Positions 32,961 to 43,327 of a stretch of DNA of 64,000 bases are shown here, one piece after another; the first letter of the stretch is position 1, and the number at the start of each line of letters is the position of its first letter. The stretch is from positions 992,001 to 1,056,000 of the forward strand of contig CM030933.1 of the NCBI GenBank assembly GCA_018136815.1, read 5' to 3'. Made by a program: the position numbers and the translations under genes. The notes below the pieces were generated by a model. The model saw only the letters and a list, made by a program, of their open reading frames with translations, had not been told where the DNA came from and did not search any database. The DNA comes from Isochrysis galbana (taxonomy: Eukaryota > Haptophyta > Isochrysidales > Isochrysidaceae).

Positions 32961-34407
32961 TATGCGAGGTGCGAGCGCAGGGGACTCCAAGCCTCGTCGG
33001 CCAAGGAAACAGAAGGAACCGCTGGTGTTGCATGGGAGGGGAGGAAGGAATGGATCCATCCCGGCTGGAGCTGCATGCGAGGGAACCACCAGGAGAGAGG
33101 GGCGGGAGGAGAGACGGAGAGACACGCTCTAAGAATAGGGTATGTCGGAGACGCCTCGTCCGTAGATGGCGCGCCGAGCGGAGACGCACCGGCGGCTGAC
33201 GCACTCTCGTCAGCCACTTCAGTCAGGTCGGGATTGCAGAAGGCGGGGGTTTCAGACATTGGGTCGGGCAAGTTCAGGTTGTTGCGAGCCGAGCGAGCGA
33301 GTAGCGAGAGCGCAGAGGGCGCGGATAGATGTTGAGGAGGAAAAGTGTGAGTGAGATGGAGGGTGGAGGTGGCAAGCGTATCGAGTTCTTAGATTCAGGT
33401 ACGAGGACAGATCAGAGGCGGCGATGACGCAGTGACAGCAGCGACGGATCAGACCCCAACCACGAGCCAACACCTATCACCACTGCACTTCTCACACAAA
33501 CAACCACTATAACTATATCAAACGATAACAGACCCCGCCGTGACTCTGTAGTCCCAGACATGACTCGGCCCCATCGTGCGCCGGCGCACCGCCCGCGTAG
33601 CGACAGCAGCGCAGCTAGCGCGCGCAGCAGCAAGTGCAGCAGCCGCGCCCGCGCCAAGCTCCGAGCTCCGAGTCGGCCGTGGCGCCCGCGCCGAAGAGCA
33701 ACTCCCCACTTGGCCGTGCAGCTCCTCGCTCCTCGTGCGCGCGCACGCGCGGCACGTAAGAGTCAGTGGGTGCGTGGGTGCGTGGGCGCGTGGGTGCGTC
33801 GGTGCACCGTAGCTACACAGTACACAGTACACAGTACCGGCGGTGTGGTGTTAACCCGCTGATGGTACCAACACTTGCAGATTGAGGTGTTAACGCATGT
33901 GCCACACCTAGCCAATGGAGGTGTTAACGCAAAGTGGGTCAACGGGGGGAGAGGGAAGTGCCCCTGCTCTGCGCCTTGGGCATTGGGCATTGGCGCGATG
34001 CGCGATGGCGGCTGGCGGGAAGGCGCGCAATGATGTGAGAAGGAGCGGGGAGCGAGCGCGGGAGCGAGCGGAGAGGGAGGGGGAGCGGGAGGAGACGGCA
34101 GAGGGGGTCTGCGAGCGCGCCAGAGGGAGGGGGAGGGGGGAGGGGGAGGGGGACGCCCAGGGCAGGGGCAGGGGGACTGCCACACCTCTCATGACAGACC
34201 AGGCAAGGCTCCGTTCGGGATGAGATAGAGATAGACGTCTTTATTATAGGAACAGCTCATTTTATTACGTATCTATCGGTATCACCTCTTACTGTCTGTT
34301 TGCCGCCCCCCCAGCCCCCAGCCCCCGAGCCCCCCCCCCCCTCCTTCCGCTCCCTCCCCGCCCCCCCGCGCCTCGCGCCCACAAAGTGTTTTGTTTTTGG
34401 GGTTGGG
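32961..34407. other. intergenic region, weak open frames only
   Basis: A minus-strand frame at 33271-33130 (MPDPMSETPAFCNPDLTEVA) has ordinary protein composition and could be a lost first exon, but no homology is seen. GCGTGGGTGCGTGGGCGC-type simple sequence lies at 33770-33800 and a G/A-rich tract at 34040-34160. Confidence 0.4.
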
Positions 34408-34503
34408 GCGCAGACCATGCCCAAATATCCACCAAATATCCAAATGCCAAAAAATCCGCCCAAATATCCAAGAGATATATCCGGATATCTTGGCCTACCC
34501 CTA
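34408..34503 (+). mobile_element. solitary hAT-family terminus
   Basis: An array of CCAAATATCC / CCCAAATATCC motifs leads into GGATATCTTGGCCTACCCCT followed by A, the same right terminus as at 32730. No matching left end or duplication of the 8 bp after it (ATAGCCAC) is found, so only one end survives. Confidence 0.75.
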
Positions 34504-34509
34504 ATAGCC

Positions 34510-34731
34510 ACTCGCTCTCGATGGCGCAAGAGGAATGAGACCATCGGGGGCCGGCTCACGCTCACGCCACCCGCCACCGAAAACCCCACATCCCGAGCCC
34601 CTAAGTAGAGCGCTCGAGGGGATGAGCCGCAAGGCAGAAGGCAAGAGGAGGGAGTGAGGAATCCGAGGAAGGGAGCAGGCTTGGCTGCGACATACCCTAT
34701 TAGGGTTGCGCGCCTCTTGGTTTCCCTTCTG
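34510..34731 (+). mobile_element. 5'-truncated LINE 3' end copy
   Basis: Shares GATGGCnCAnGAGGAA, the ATCGGGG block, CGAGCCCCTAAGTAG and GCCGCAAGGC with the LINE 3' region at 5280-5420. It has no reading frame. Confidence 0.55.
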
Positions 34732-35080
34732 TGTAATGAATAAGTGGTAAGCCGGCCGGCCGGCCGGCGGGGCCTGCTGGCCCTATTATTTTCGGACGGC
34801 CGCTGGCCGCCCAAAAAAACCCAGCGAAAAACAAAAAGAAGCAGATGTTTTGGGCCTCCGAACAAACCCACTAGAGTACTCTAGAGTATTCCTGTGTTTC
34901 ACCTGTGGGGCCGTGACACGTGGAGAGGACCCAATCCCACACCACGTTTCTGTACAGACCAGGTCGGTCCGCTATTACAAAACTCACCATGGCACAATTG
35001 TATACTCTTGTATGTAAATCCCCTATATGCTGCGTGTGGGGGCGCCGCCCGGGCGCTCCCGCTCAAGAAGAGCTCCTCCT

Positions 35081-35337
35081 TTCCCCTTTTTCTCTCTTCT
35101 CTTTCTCCTCTTCTTCTCTTCTCCTCTCCCTCTCCCTCTCCCTCTCTCTTCGGCTCCCCCCTTCTTCTCTCCCCCCGCCTCGCTCGCTCTCTCTTTCTCC
35201 CTCTTCTCCTCCTTCCCCCTCCAATACTCTCCCCTTCCACTTCCCGCCGCACCCCCCTCTTTTCCTCCCTTCTTAACCTCCCTTCTCGCCGCTCCCCCTT
35301 TGCCCCCCCCCCCCCCCCCCACCCACCCCCTCCCATC
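35081..35337 (+). promoter_or_regulatory. pyrimidine-rich 5' flank of the EH-domain gene
   Basis: About 250 bp of nearly continuous C/T on the coding strand, ending in an 18-base C run close to the ATG at 35347. The actin gene has the same arrangement on its own coding strand. No TATA box is evident. Whether it is 5' UTR or core promoter cannot be told from sequence. Confidence 0.4.
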
Positions 35338-35346
35338 GTTCGCCTG

Positions 35347-38300
35347 ATGGCCAGCGTATGGGATTTCTCAGCCGATGACACACGGCTCTACGAGCGCATG
35401 TTCAGCGCGGCCGATACTGGCCGCCGTGGCAGGGTGAGCTTTCTCCAGAGCCAGCTGCAGCGCTCGGGGCTTCCCGCTCTCACTCTCGACCAAATCTGGA
35501 GCCTCGCTGACACGGATGGAGACAAGGAGCTCACCCGGCCCGAGTACTATGCAGCCTGTCACCTTGTCATGCGCAACCTCAAGCTCAAGACACCCGTCCC
35601 TGCTGCGCTGCCAGCCGACCTTGCCGCAGCCGCTGCCAGGGCTGCCGGAGCACCTTTACCGACTGCCACGACCGCCTGGGATGTCTCCTTTAGCTCGCCC
35701 ACGCCCTCAGCTCAGCTGGCGCCGTTTGGACAGTTCAGCGCTGACAAGGCGGCAGAGACGGCTCGCATTGTGGCGGAGAGGGCGGCCGCACAGCAGGCAG
35801 AAGAAGCCGCGCGTGCGGAGGCTGCGCGCGCAGCTGAGCAGGCGGCGGCGGAGGCCGCTCGTCACGTAGAGGAAATGGCAGTTGCGGAGCGCGCGGCGGC
35901 TGCAGAGCGGGTCGCCGCCGGGCGCGCAGATGCCAAGCATGCCGTGTCAGAAAAGGCGGGGGAGGAGCGTGCAGTGGCGGAGCGCTCGCAGATGCAAATG
36001 CCTCAGCCGAATCTTTTCAGCTCCGGCTTCGATCCTTCCTCTGATTGGGGGGCGGGTGCTGCGCCAAGCTTTGCGTCCAATATGGCCAAGCCTCTAGATG
36101 ACTCGTTTTCTGGTTCCACCGGGACCCATGTCTTTGGTAGCGCAACTGATTGCTTGCCCTCGAAGGCTAGCGCGTCAGCGAGCGATGGAGCAAACAGCAA
36201 AGCTAATGCGGACGCCTTCAGCGCTCTGGCGCCGACGGGCACGCTTTCCCGGGAGGTGCTACTTTCGCTCCTTGCCGGCGTATGGCAAGGTGCGGCTCCC
36301 GCCCCGTCGATGATGCCCGTGAGTTCTCTGCAAGCATGGGCAGCCGGTCCCGACTTGGATCGGAGTACCTTTGCGAGCATAGCAAACGCGGCGGTGCAAC
36401 TGCTGCAGACCGGCACTATTGGACAAGGCGTGCACTACATGGAACCAAGCAATCGCGTAGCCACGGGCCAGCATACGGCACGTGGGAATGGGGGCATGAG
36501 GGATGTGGCGATGCCAGCTGATTCTGCTCATTCGGGCCAAATGCATAACACGACTGATGCCTTGTCTTCATTTGCAGCCTCGGCCACAGCCGCCCTTTCG
36601 AGTGCGTCGTGCTGTGCGCCGATGACAGGTGGCGCGACGACTAGCAAAACGGCTGGCGGGATGGACTCTACTTGTGGAGGTGACATGGGAATTGCCGCGC
36701 GCAGTAAGGTGGCAGCTGGGATGCTCCTTGACGGGATGGACTCAAGTATCGGTAGCAACGGCGTGGGAGGCGGAGGCTTACATAGCAGCCCGGCATGCGA
36801 GATGGGAGCTGGCCCCGACGAGGGCAGGGAGAGTTTGTCGAGTCGTGGAAACGGCTCTGGCATGAGCGCTGGCATGGATACCTTCAGAGGGTTGAGCGGA
36901 TGTATGCATGGCGGTATGGGAGCTGGTATGAGCAGCGGAATTCAAACAGGTCCGGTGGGTAGTGGAATCGAGGGGATTGGTACAACCTGGAATGAAGTGG
37001 CAGGGGTTAGCGTCGGCTACAGCACTGGCAGCAACGCCGCTTTTGGACATGGCATAGGTAGCGGTATGAACGAGGCTATTGGGTGTGGAGTTGGGAATGC
37101 GACGGGCGGTGGAGTCAACGGCGTGGGCGGAAGTTGTTACCGAGCTGGCAATTTGGGGCAGATGGCTGGCGCTCAGGTGCAAACCAAGGCCGACGCGTTC
37201 TCCGACTTGGGTCCCAAGTTTGGCGGAGCGGTCCCGTCCAGTGGTCACGTGCAAGCCAACGCGTTCTCCGACTTGTGTCCTAATTTCGTCGAAGCGGCCC
37301 CTGCAGGAGCTCAGGTGCAAGCCAGCATAGACGCCTTCTCCGATTTCCGTCCCCATTTGGGCGCGGCACCCCCGGCTGCTGCTCTCTGTGGACAGTCGAT
37401 AATCCACCCTTCCAACTTCTCTATGCCGCAGATCTCGGCTGCACCCTTCGTGTCGACGGGCATTAGCGATGGAGGCATAGGACTAAGCAACAGCACTCCA
37501 TTTTCTGGCCATCCTAGTGCGGGTCTAAATCCGAATGCTGGATTCGACGGAGGCCCCTCTGCACTGGGAGCTGCGTTTGACGATGCGTCCAACACCTCAT
37601 GTTGCTATGGCCATAGCCAACCAGTTGTTGACGCACCCTCGTCGGGACATCATGCCTGCGCCTGCAATGGTGGCGCAACAACTTTCGACCATGCTGCCAC
37701 ACGTCCTTCCCTTGAGGCGAATGGTGTATTTAGCCATGCCCATGGCGCGTCGGATACCCACATGTTTCCTAGCGCGTCTGAGTCCGCCTTCGCTCTGCGG
37801 CATGCGCAAGTGGCAGATTTTGGATCTGCGAATCCTTGTGACGTTGGCGGAAGCTCGTATGGCACCAACAACTCTGTTGGAATGGACGCGTGGGACAGCG
37901 GTATGAGCGCCGGGAACTTTTGCTACCATAGGCCTGGCTGCAGCTCGGGGTGCGAGAACTCGCCCGCTGGGCACCAAGCGTTCCAGAGCGAGTACAACGA
38001 TAGCACACAGCAATTCGGCGGTGGTGCCCTGGGGGCCACAGCCTCTCCCACACCAGCACCGATGGCCGGAGGCCTCCAGTATGCGCCAGGTGCGACTGCG
38101 GATTTCGGCATCAGCTTTGCAGCGGCGCCAGCGCCGTCAGCACCGCATGTGTTCGGCGCGAGCTTCGGCGCCGATCCACAGTCCACATTCGACAGCGGTT
38201 TCGGCTTGAGCGTACCGAGCCCGGCGCCTGCTCCTACGGCTGGAGGTTTTGGGGCTCTCGATCAATCCGATTTCATGGCTGCTTTCAGTGGAGGTGCCGG

Positions 38301-39285
38301 CGACTCTTCTTCCGGCAATATCGCGGCAAGCGCAGCCTTCTCCTCGACGTTCGACGATGACTTCACCAGCAAGCCTCTGCCACCACCGCCGCCGGCTCCC
38401 GCGCCTGCACTGCCGCCATCGCAGCGACAGTCACCATCGCAACCTCGCTTGGCGTCGTCAGGGGCCATTTCCCCCATGACAGTTGCAGAATTCTCGCAGT
38501 ACCATAGCCTTTTTGAGTCAATCGCAGGAGGGGCGCCAGTCACACGCTTTCAAGCCAACGACGTCTTCTCGCGCGCGCAATTGCCGTCGGACGAAGTAGA
38601 CTACATTTGGGTGATAAACGACGTCGACATGGACGGAAAGTTGAACGGCGACGAATTCGCTATTGCGCTACATATCGCCGCCGCGCGATACAGGGGCGCC
38701 CCGCTACCCGAGGAGAAGCCAAATGGCCTGTTGCCGTTGGAGGTGGCAGCCCAAGCGAGGGCCTCGAGCAGCTCACTTGCGTCATCGTGCGGCTCAGGCG
38801 GCATGGGCGAGAGCTCTCGGAGCTCATCGAGCGCACACAGCCGGTGGCGAATGGGCGGTAGCTCCTCCAAGCACGGAGCAGCAAGAGCAAAGAGCCCGAG
38901 GGGTGACGCTGGCGGCATGGACTACGACCGTTCGAGAGGCTTTGGCGGCGGCGGCGGTAGCGGCCAGTCGCGCTCCGGCATGTTGCGGCATCAGAACAAG
39001 TCTCGATGGTGCGTGCTTTCGGGAGGCTACTTTAGCGTGTTCAAGGCACAAAATGATAAGACCCCGCTGATCCAACTGAGTCTTCGAGTCGATGTGCAGC
39101 GCCTTTGGCAATCCAACATGAATACGTTCAGCCTGATACTCGACCCCAACCGTCCGGGTGCAAAGCCCAAAAAGACGTCCGCCGTCGGCCCACCAGAAAA
39201 GCTCGAGTTTACCGCCGATGTGCCGAGTGATCTGACGGGTTGGGTGGAGGCACTGCAATTAGCGATTGCCATGAGCAAAAGTTGA
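35347..39285 (+). CDS. EH-EH-PH domain protein (endocytic scaffold type), single exon, 1,312 aa
   Basis: An N-terminal EH domain (residues about 8-90) carries the EF-hand loop DTDGDKELTRPE from residue 55. An Ala/Glu coiled coil follows (about 128-218). Then comes a long Gly/Ser/Ala/Met-rich region with repeated DAFSDL-type units (near 612-670) and much low complexity. A second EH domain (about 1044-1120) has the loop DVDMDGKLNGDEF from 1092. The C-terminal 100 residues look like a PH domain (NKSRWCVLSGGYFSVFKAQN ... DLTGWVEALQLAI). EH domains bind NPF peptides and occur in Eps15/intersectin-type clathrin adaptors; PH domains bind phosphoinositides. A role at the plasma membrane or endosome is therefore likely. 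The start is chosen because the EH domain begins right after it; upstream is simple C/T sequence. Confidence 0.88.
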   Translation: MASVWDFSADDTRLYERMFSAADTGRRGRVSFLQSQLQRSGLPALTLDQIWSLADTDGDKELTRPEYYAACHLVMRNLKLKTPVPAALPADLAAAAARAAGAPLPTATTAWDVSFSSPTPSAQLAPFGQFSADKAAETARIVAERAAAQQAEEAARAEAARAAEQAAAEAARHVEEMAVAERAAAAERVAAGRADAKHAVSEKAGEERAVAERSQMQMPQPNLFSSGFDPSSDWGAGAAPSFASNMAKPLDDSFSGSTGTHVFGSATDCLPSKASASASDGANSKANADAFSALAPTGTLSREVLLSLLAGVWQGAAPAPSMMPVSSLQAWAAGPDLDRSTFASIANAAVQLLQTGTIGQGVHYMEPSNRVATGQHTARGNGGMRDVAMPADSAHSGQMHNTTDALSSFAASATAALSSASCCAPMTGGATTSKTAGGMDSTCGGDMGIAARSKVAAGMLLDGMDSSIGSNGVGGGGLHSSPACEMGAGPDEGRESLSSRGNGSGMSAGMDTFRGLSGCMHGGMGAGMSSGIQTGPVGSGIEGIGTTWNEVAGVSVGYSTGSNAAFGHGIGSGMNEAIGCGVGNATGGGVNGVGGSCYRAGNLGQMAGAQVQTKADAFSDLGPKFGGAVPSSGHVQANAFSDLCPNFVEAAPAGAQVQASIDAFSDFRPHLGAAPPAAALCGQSIIHPSNFSMPQISAAPFVSTGISDGGIGLSNSTPFSGHPSAGLNPNAGFDGGPSALGAAFDDASNTSCCYGHSQPVVDAPSSGHHACACNGGATTFDHAATRPSLEANGVFSHAHGASDTHMFPSASESAFALRHAQVADFGSANPCDVGGSSYGTNNSVGMDAWDSGMSAGNFCYHRPGCSSGCENSPAGHQAFQSEYNDSTQQFGGGALGATASPTPAPMAGGLQYAPGATADFGISFAAAPAPSAPHVFGASFGADPQSTFDSGFGLSVPSPAPAPTAGGFGALDQSDFMAAFSGGAGDSSSGNIAASAAFSSTFDDDFTSKPLPPPPPAPAPALPPSQRQSPSQPRLASSGAISPMTVAEFSQYHSLFESIAGGAPVTRFQANDVFSRAQLPSDEVDYIWVINDVDMDGKLNGDEFAIALHIAAARYRGAPLPEEKPNGLLPLEVAAQARASSSSLASSCGSGGMGESSRSSSSAHSRWRMGGSSSKHGAARAKSPRGDAGGMDYDRSRGFGGGGGSGQSRSGMLRHQNKSRWCVLSGGYFSVFKAQNDKTPLIQLSLRVDVQRLWQSNMNTFSLILDPNRPGAKPKKTSAVGPPEKLEFTADVPSDLTGWVEALQLAIAMSKS

Positions 39286-39417
39286 AGTGGGCGCGTCTTG
39301 GAGAACGCCCAATACTTACATAGGTCACGCCCACGCGATGCGCGTACATATAGGCATGCCCGTGCGTATCGAATTACAACATACATTGACCTTTTAATGG
39401 TACGCGCTACATTCAAT

Positions 39418-39508
39418 AGTAGTATAAGTATAACAACGCAACCTTGTTATTAAATATGAGTTCACAAAACTTTGCTTCATGGTTCATGGCGGCCTGTAAG
39501 AAGGCTCA
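39418..39508 (+). repeat. direct repeat, left copy
   Basis: About 85 bp (GTATAACAACGCAACCTTGT, TATTAAATATGAGTTCACAA) repeated at 40470-40560 in the same orientation with about 10% difference. The pair brackets about 960 bp that includes repeat family C. Confidence 0.85.
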
Positions 39509-39544
39509 ACTTGAGCCCCCCCCCCCCCCCTTCCCGTTTTTGGT

Positions 39545-39890
39545 ACGCTGTCGTATTCCATACGATGACAGACTTTTACTTCTAACCGGTGGTTTATTTT
39601 AAGCCTCAAGGTCTCGTCGGCGACATTCTACCCCTTCTCTTACTTTCTTTCGATGTCATCAAACGTTCCACGACTGTCTTCCGTCTTCTCTTCATGCATC
39701 GTTTGTAGTCTTCCGTCTTCTCTTCGTATATCGGCGGTAGCTCCACAGCGAGGTCTGCTCTCGTTGTTCCGACTTCTCTGTTTCGCATGTCTGTGCGCCG
39801 ATGAGTTGCCTTGGTGCCGACGCTTGACAGTCCGCCCTGAGTGTGATTAGTTTTCGCCCTGTTTGGTTTAGTTCGTGTGTGTCTGTGTGA
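39545..39890 (+). repeat. dispersed repeat family C, copy 2
   Basis: Reverse complement of 17650-17975 over about 340 bp with scattered differences and indels. 39901-40469 beyond it holds no gene I can support. Confidence 0.8.
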
Positions 39891-40469
39891 CGAGGGGCCT
39901 TTTTGAGTCCCTGCGTTGTAGTCTCTCGTGTCTACCTTGGACCTAAGAAGCTCTCATTCTCCTTCTCTCTCTTCCTCTAGCTCGCTAGCTAGCCTCGGCC
40001 CTACCCTCCAACGCCGCGCGTTGTGAGCCTCCGAACCTCCGTCTCTCTTCTCGTCCCTCGCACTCGATGGTAGAAGTTGTCAGACCCGACTTCTACTATG
40101 ACCTCTCAGACATATTCCCGCAAGCAACCACCTACGACTCCTTCACGGCCGCGTCAGCTGCCCTTGCGCGCGCCCCCGTGTGTTTCCCGCGTTTTCTCTC
40201 GGCCCAGGGTTCCGAGAGTCGCGCCCATGGCCGCACTCCCTGCGGGGCTCTGGGCTCTGGGCGAGCTCTCTCGACCGCCGTCGCCCCAGGCTCGTGTGAG
40301 CGGTGCTCCCGCCGGTGCCATGCCTCCCTCCAGTCCCAGCGCTCCCTGTGCTCAGCCCTCCGTGAGCACGGTCGCCCCTGGAGAGCCCCATTCCCTGTCT
40401 CAACTATCATTAGAGCCCCAGTCCACTGCCACAGCCACAGCCACTCCACTCCGCCAGTCACACAATAGC

Positions 40470-40560
40470 ACTACAAGTATAACAATGCAACCTTGTTATT
40501 AAATATGATTTCACAAAACTCTGCTTCATACTTCATAACCTGTCAGAAGGTTCAACTTGG
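40470..40560 (+). repeat. direct repeat, right copy
   Basis: Matches 39418-39508. It runs directly into repeat family G, suggesting it is part of a longer dispersed unit rather than an LTR. Confidence 0.85.
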
Positions 40561-40780
40561 GCCCATCGGGGGCAGTGGAGGCTGGGGACGTTCAGCCCCT
40601 GGCCCTCTGCCTGCCTCTCCCACGCTCGCCTCGCTCCTCGCTGGCCATGGGAGCCGCCCAGAGGCCCTTGTGTGCCTGGCGACCTGGGACAGAGGGGGAG
40701 TCAGCTCGAGGGCAGGCCCAATGCGGGCGTGGGAGTGTGGCTCGAGGCCCGCGCCCACTAGGGGTCTGGGCCAGAATGAT
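40560..40780 (+). repeat. dispersed repeat family G, 5' part
   Basis: Shares GGCAGTGGAGGCTGGG, GGCCCTTGTGTGCCTGGCGA and CGCGCCCACTAGGGGTCTGG with 59925-60120 and, inverted, with 58020-58165. Confidence 0.8.
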
Positions 40781-41084
40781 GATTGAGACCAAAAGCGTTC
40801 AATTATCCCCATCCCTGCTAACACCTTTCGTTGTCACCTGGAGGTTACTTGACTCAACTTGACACTTCACATGTTGAAACCCACACGTGGTCTGACTCCA
40901 TTCACTCGACTTGGGGCAGGGTCGATATCTCGTTGAAATCCACGATCAACGTCTCACACCAAAGAGCACTGATGAGCAAACAGCAAGTTTCGTCACACGT
41001 CTATATGGAGGGGACGAGGAAGGGTGAGCAGTTGCCCTGCAGTTGAGCAGTTCCCTGCATGTTGAGCAGTTCCCTGCAGTCCGC

Positions 41085-41215
41085 CCCGCCGCCCCCCCCC
41101 CTGCCGCCCACCCACCCCGCGTTACCTACCAGCCCCCCCCCCCCCCCACCAGCCCTGCCCCCCCCCCCCCCCACCAGCCCTCCCCCCCCCCTACCAGCCC
41201 TCCCCCCTCCCCTCT
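41085..41215 (+). repeat. poly-C / CCACC simple sequence
   Basis: Five C runs of 8-15 bases separated by ACCAGCCCT. Frames across it encode only proline and are not genes. Confidence 0.9.
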
Positions 41216-41321
41216 CTCCCTTCAGAGCCCTCCTCTCCCCTGTCGCCCTCCCCCGTGTTACCAGAATCGCGATGGCCTCCTCTTCTGTGAAGCGTCCTAT
41301 GGAACCATACGGAGTGCCGGT

Positions 41322-41792
41322 GATTGAACGCTTTTCCATGCGGTGGGGGTGATGGCGATTGAACGCGTTCCACGTGTAGGCTGATGGTGATTGAACGCTT
41401 TTCTATGCTGTGGGTGATGGTGATTGAGCGCTTCTCGCCTTTTTTCTATGCTGTGGGTGATGGTGATTGAGCGCTTCTCGCCTGAGTGAATCAAGGGCGT
41501 CAAGTAAATTTCGCGACAGTTTGGACGTGAGGGGCCGTCCGCATAGCGTTTTTGTATGTAACTAACGTTGGTGTGATTACAGTGGGAGAAAAATGACGTG
41601 TGGGTTGGATAGCTACCCTCATGATCCCCACGATCTTCCGCGATTGAACGCTTTTCCATGTGTAGGTTGATGGTGATTGAACGCTTTTCCATGCGGTGGG
41701 GGTGATGGCGATTGAACGCGTTCCACGTGTAGGCTGATGGTGATTGAACGCTTTTCTATGCTGTGGGTGATGGTGATTGAGCGCTTCTCGCC
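41322..41792 (+). repeat. GATTGAACGC minisatellite in two blocks
   Basis: Ten units of about 33-45 bp, each starting GATTGAACGC or GATTGAGCGC and followed by TTTTCCATG, GTTCCACGTG or TTCTCGCC and a GGTGATGG spacer. Five units lie at 41322-41485 and five at 41642-41792; the second block repeats the unit order of the first, indicating a block duplication. 41486-41641 between them is unique. Confidence 0.92.
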
Positions 41793-41799
41793 TTGCCCA

Positions 41800-41930
41800 A
41801 CGCCCCTGCCCTCTGGCCAGGGGCTGGGGTTGATTGTACGTACGGGCCTAACCCGGGGGGTGTCCGCGATGGAGTGAGGGGGGCGCGAGGCCCCCATTGA
41901 CCCCCACTTATAAAAGCAGGTTGCCCATTA
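41800..41930 (+). repeat. dispersed repeat family G, 3' part with TATA-like end
   Basis: Contains CCTGCCCTCTGG.CAGGGG, GGGGTGTCCGCGATGGAG, CGCGAGGCCCCCATTG and ends CCCCCACTTATAAAAGCAGG. The same 3' end is present at 60140-60250 and inverted at 57940-58060. The 41931-42154 stretch holds nothing recognisable. Confidence 0.8.
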
Positions 41931-42154
41931 CCCCGTATAATAACAGTATAGGTGTTGTCGCCAATGATTCTCCCTTGAAGTGGCTTGCCTACTGCCTACA
42001 CAAACTGGCATGCAGTGAGGCTGCACCGGCAAAATCTCCCGCGTGAGCTCTTTGGTCCTTTCAGTGATCTAACTAAGAGCATCTCAGAGATCCTTTGCAC
42101 GTGATAGTTTGCTGAGGGCACGCTGTGCCGGATGATCTTCGATGTCCAAGGCCC

Positions 42155-43327
42155 TCATTGCACAACACCCTCCGGCAAGTCAGGCAAGTTCGGCATTTTG
42201 GGTAGTTGATTCGCAAAGTCTGGTGATAGCCAGCTGAGAGGATCCGGTATTACCACCATCGCGTCACCGAGATGCTCCTTGGTGAGATTAATGTACTCAT
42301 AGGTAACGAGAGGACCAGATTGCACCTTCGTGGGGGGGATTCCATTCGGGAGCACACAGCAGCCGAACATGCACCAAAAGAAGCCCGGCAAGCCCGTGGG
42401 TTTCGGCTTTCCATCGCCACTGACGTCGCTGATGTGTAGCTGCCGTAATTTGAGCACGATATCATTGAATCCGGGCCCATCAGTAGCATCTGCGCGTGTC
42501 TCTTCCTTCCGCGGTGCTTCACCACCAATCGGCTGCCATTCCACGTCAACCACGGCAGAGAGCGAGGTCTTGAACTTCGATGCTTTTACGGAAGACATCG
42601 GCGGGATGCACATTGATCGGTATGTTACAGTCGTGGACAAGTGCTCGTGGGTTTCAAAGATGACAAATATGCGGAGCTGCATCTTCAGCTTGTCCTCGCC
42701 TGCACAGGAGATGTCGCAAAGTCAACAGCCGAGCATTGCCGCATAGCTTGCCCGTGAGGATTGCTGCCTCTGTGCACACCAATGCGTGTGCGATGTGGAC
42801 CAGCCATCCACGTGGTACTCACCTTTCGCAGCCTTGACGATAGACTCATCCTCGATGTCAATCTTCTCCACCTTGAGCTCGACAATATCACCCAACACCG
42901 GCCCTTCGCCCGGTGCGGTCCCATCGGTGTGCGAGAAGTGGACTGTGATGGAGCCAAGCCCACTCAGCGGGAATGTGAGGTATTTGCTGGGGTCCTTGGC
43001 GAGCGGTTTGAGCGCTTGGTTGACAACCTTGAGGAGAAGCCCCGATGCCCGCGCCGCATCCAGCACGAGCGTCACCTCCACCGCGATGAGCTTCTTGATC
43101 TCATGCCACACACCGAGTGCTGCGCCGTGCAGAAGGTCACTAATCGCATTCACCGCACTGTCTGCTGCGCCCAGCGCAGCGCCCGCGGCGCCTGCGATGG
43201 CGCCGGCCAAGTCGAAATCAATCAGATTGCCCCGTGCGCTCATCTCGCGCGCCCGCGCCTCGCCTCGCCTCGCCGCGACGTACCGCGCTGACGGCGGCCT
43301 GCACTGCGGCACCGCATTGTTCGCCAT
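42155..43327 (-). CDS. unrecognised two-exon protein, 349 aa
   Basis: Model: exons 43327-42823 and 42699-42155. The donor is AAAG|GTGAGT; the acceptor CTGTGCAG|GCGAGG restores the frame (phase 1). The start is the ATG at 43327; an in-frame ATG at 43243 (MSARGNLIDFDLAGA) is equally possible and gives 321 aa. The N-terminal third is an Ala/Gly-rich amphipathic stretch (GAIAGAAGAALGAADSAVNA). The middle reads as alternating beta strands (LGSITVHFSH, DIVELKVEKIDI, QLRIFVIFETHE, TYRSMCIPP), so a lipid- or ligand-binding beta barrel is conceivable. A Cys-rich WCMFGCCVLPNG lies near residue 285. No family is recognised. Codon use and splice signals look host-like. Confidence 0.7.

Noticed and set aside
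34894-35346. In-frame N-terminal extension of the EH protein (151 codons)
   Set aside because: Consists of Leu/Ser/Pro from the C/T tract; the EH domain begins immediately after the ATG at 35347.
41322-41792. CRISPR-like appearance (constant 10-mer, regular spacing)
   Set aside because: Spacers repeat in the same order and the repeat is only 10 bp; this is a eukaryotic minisatellite.
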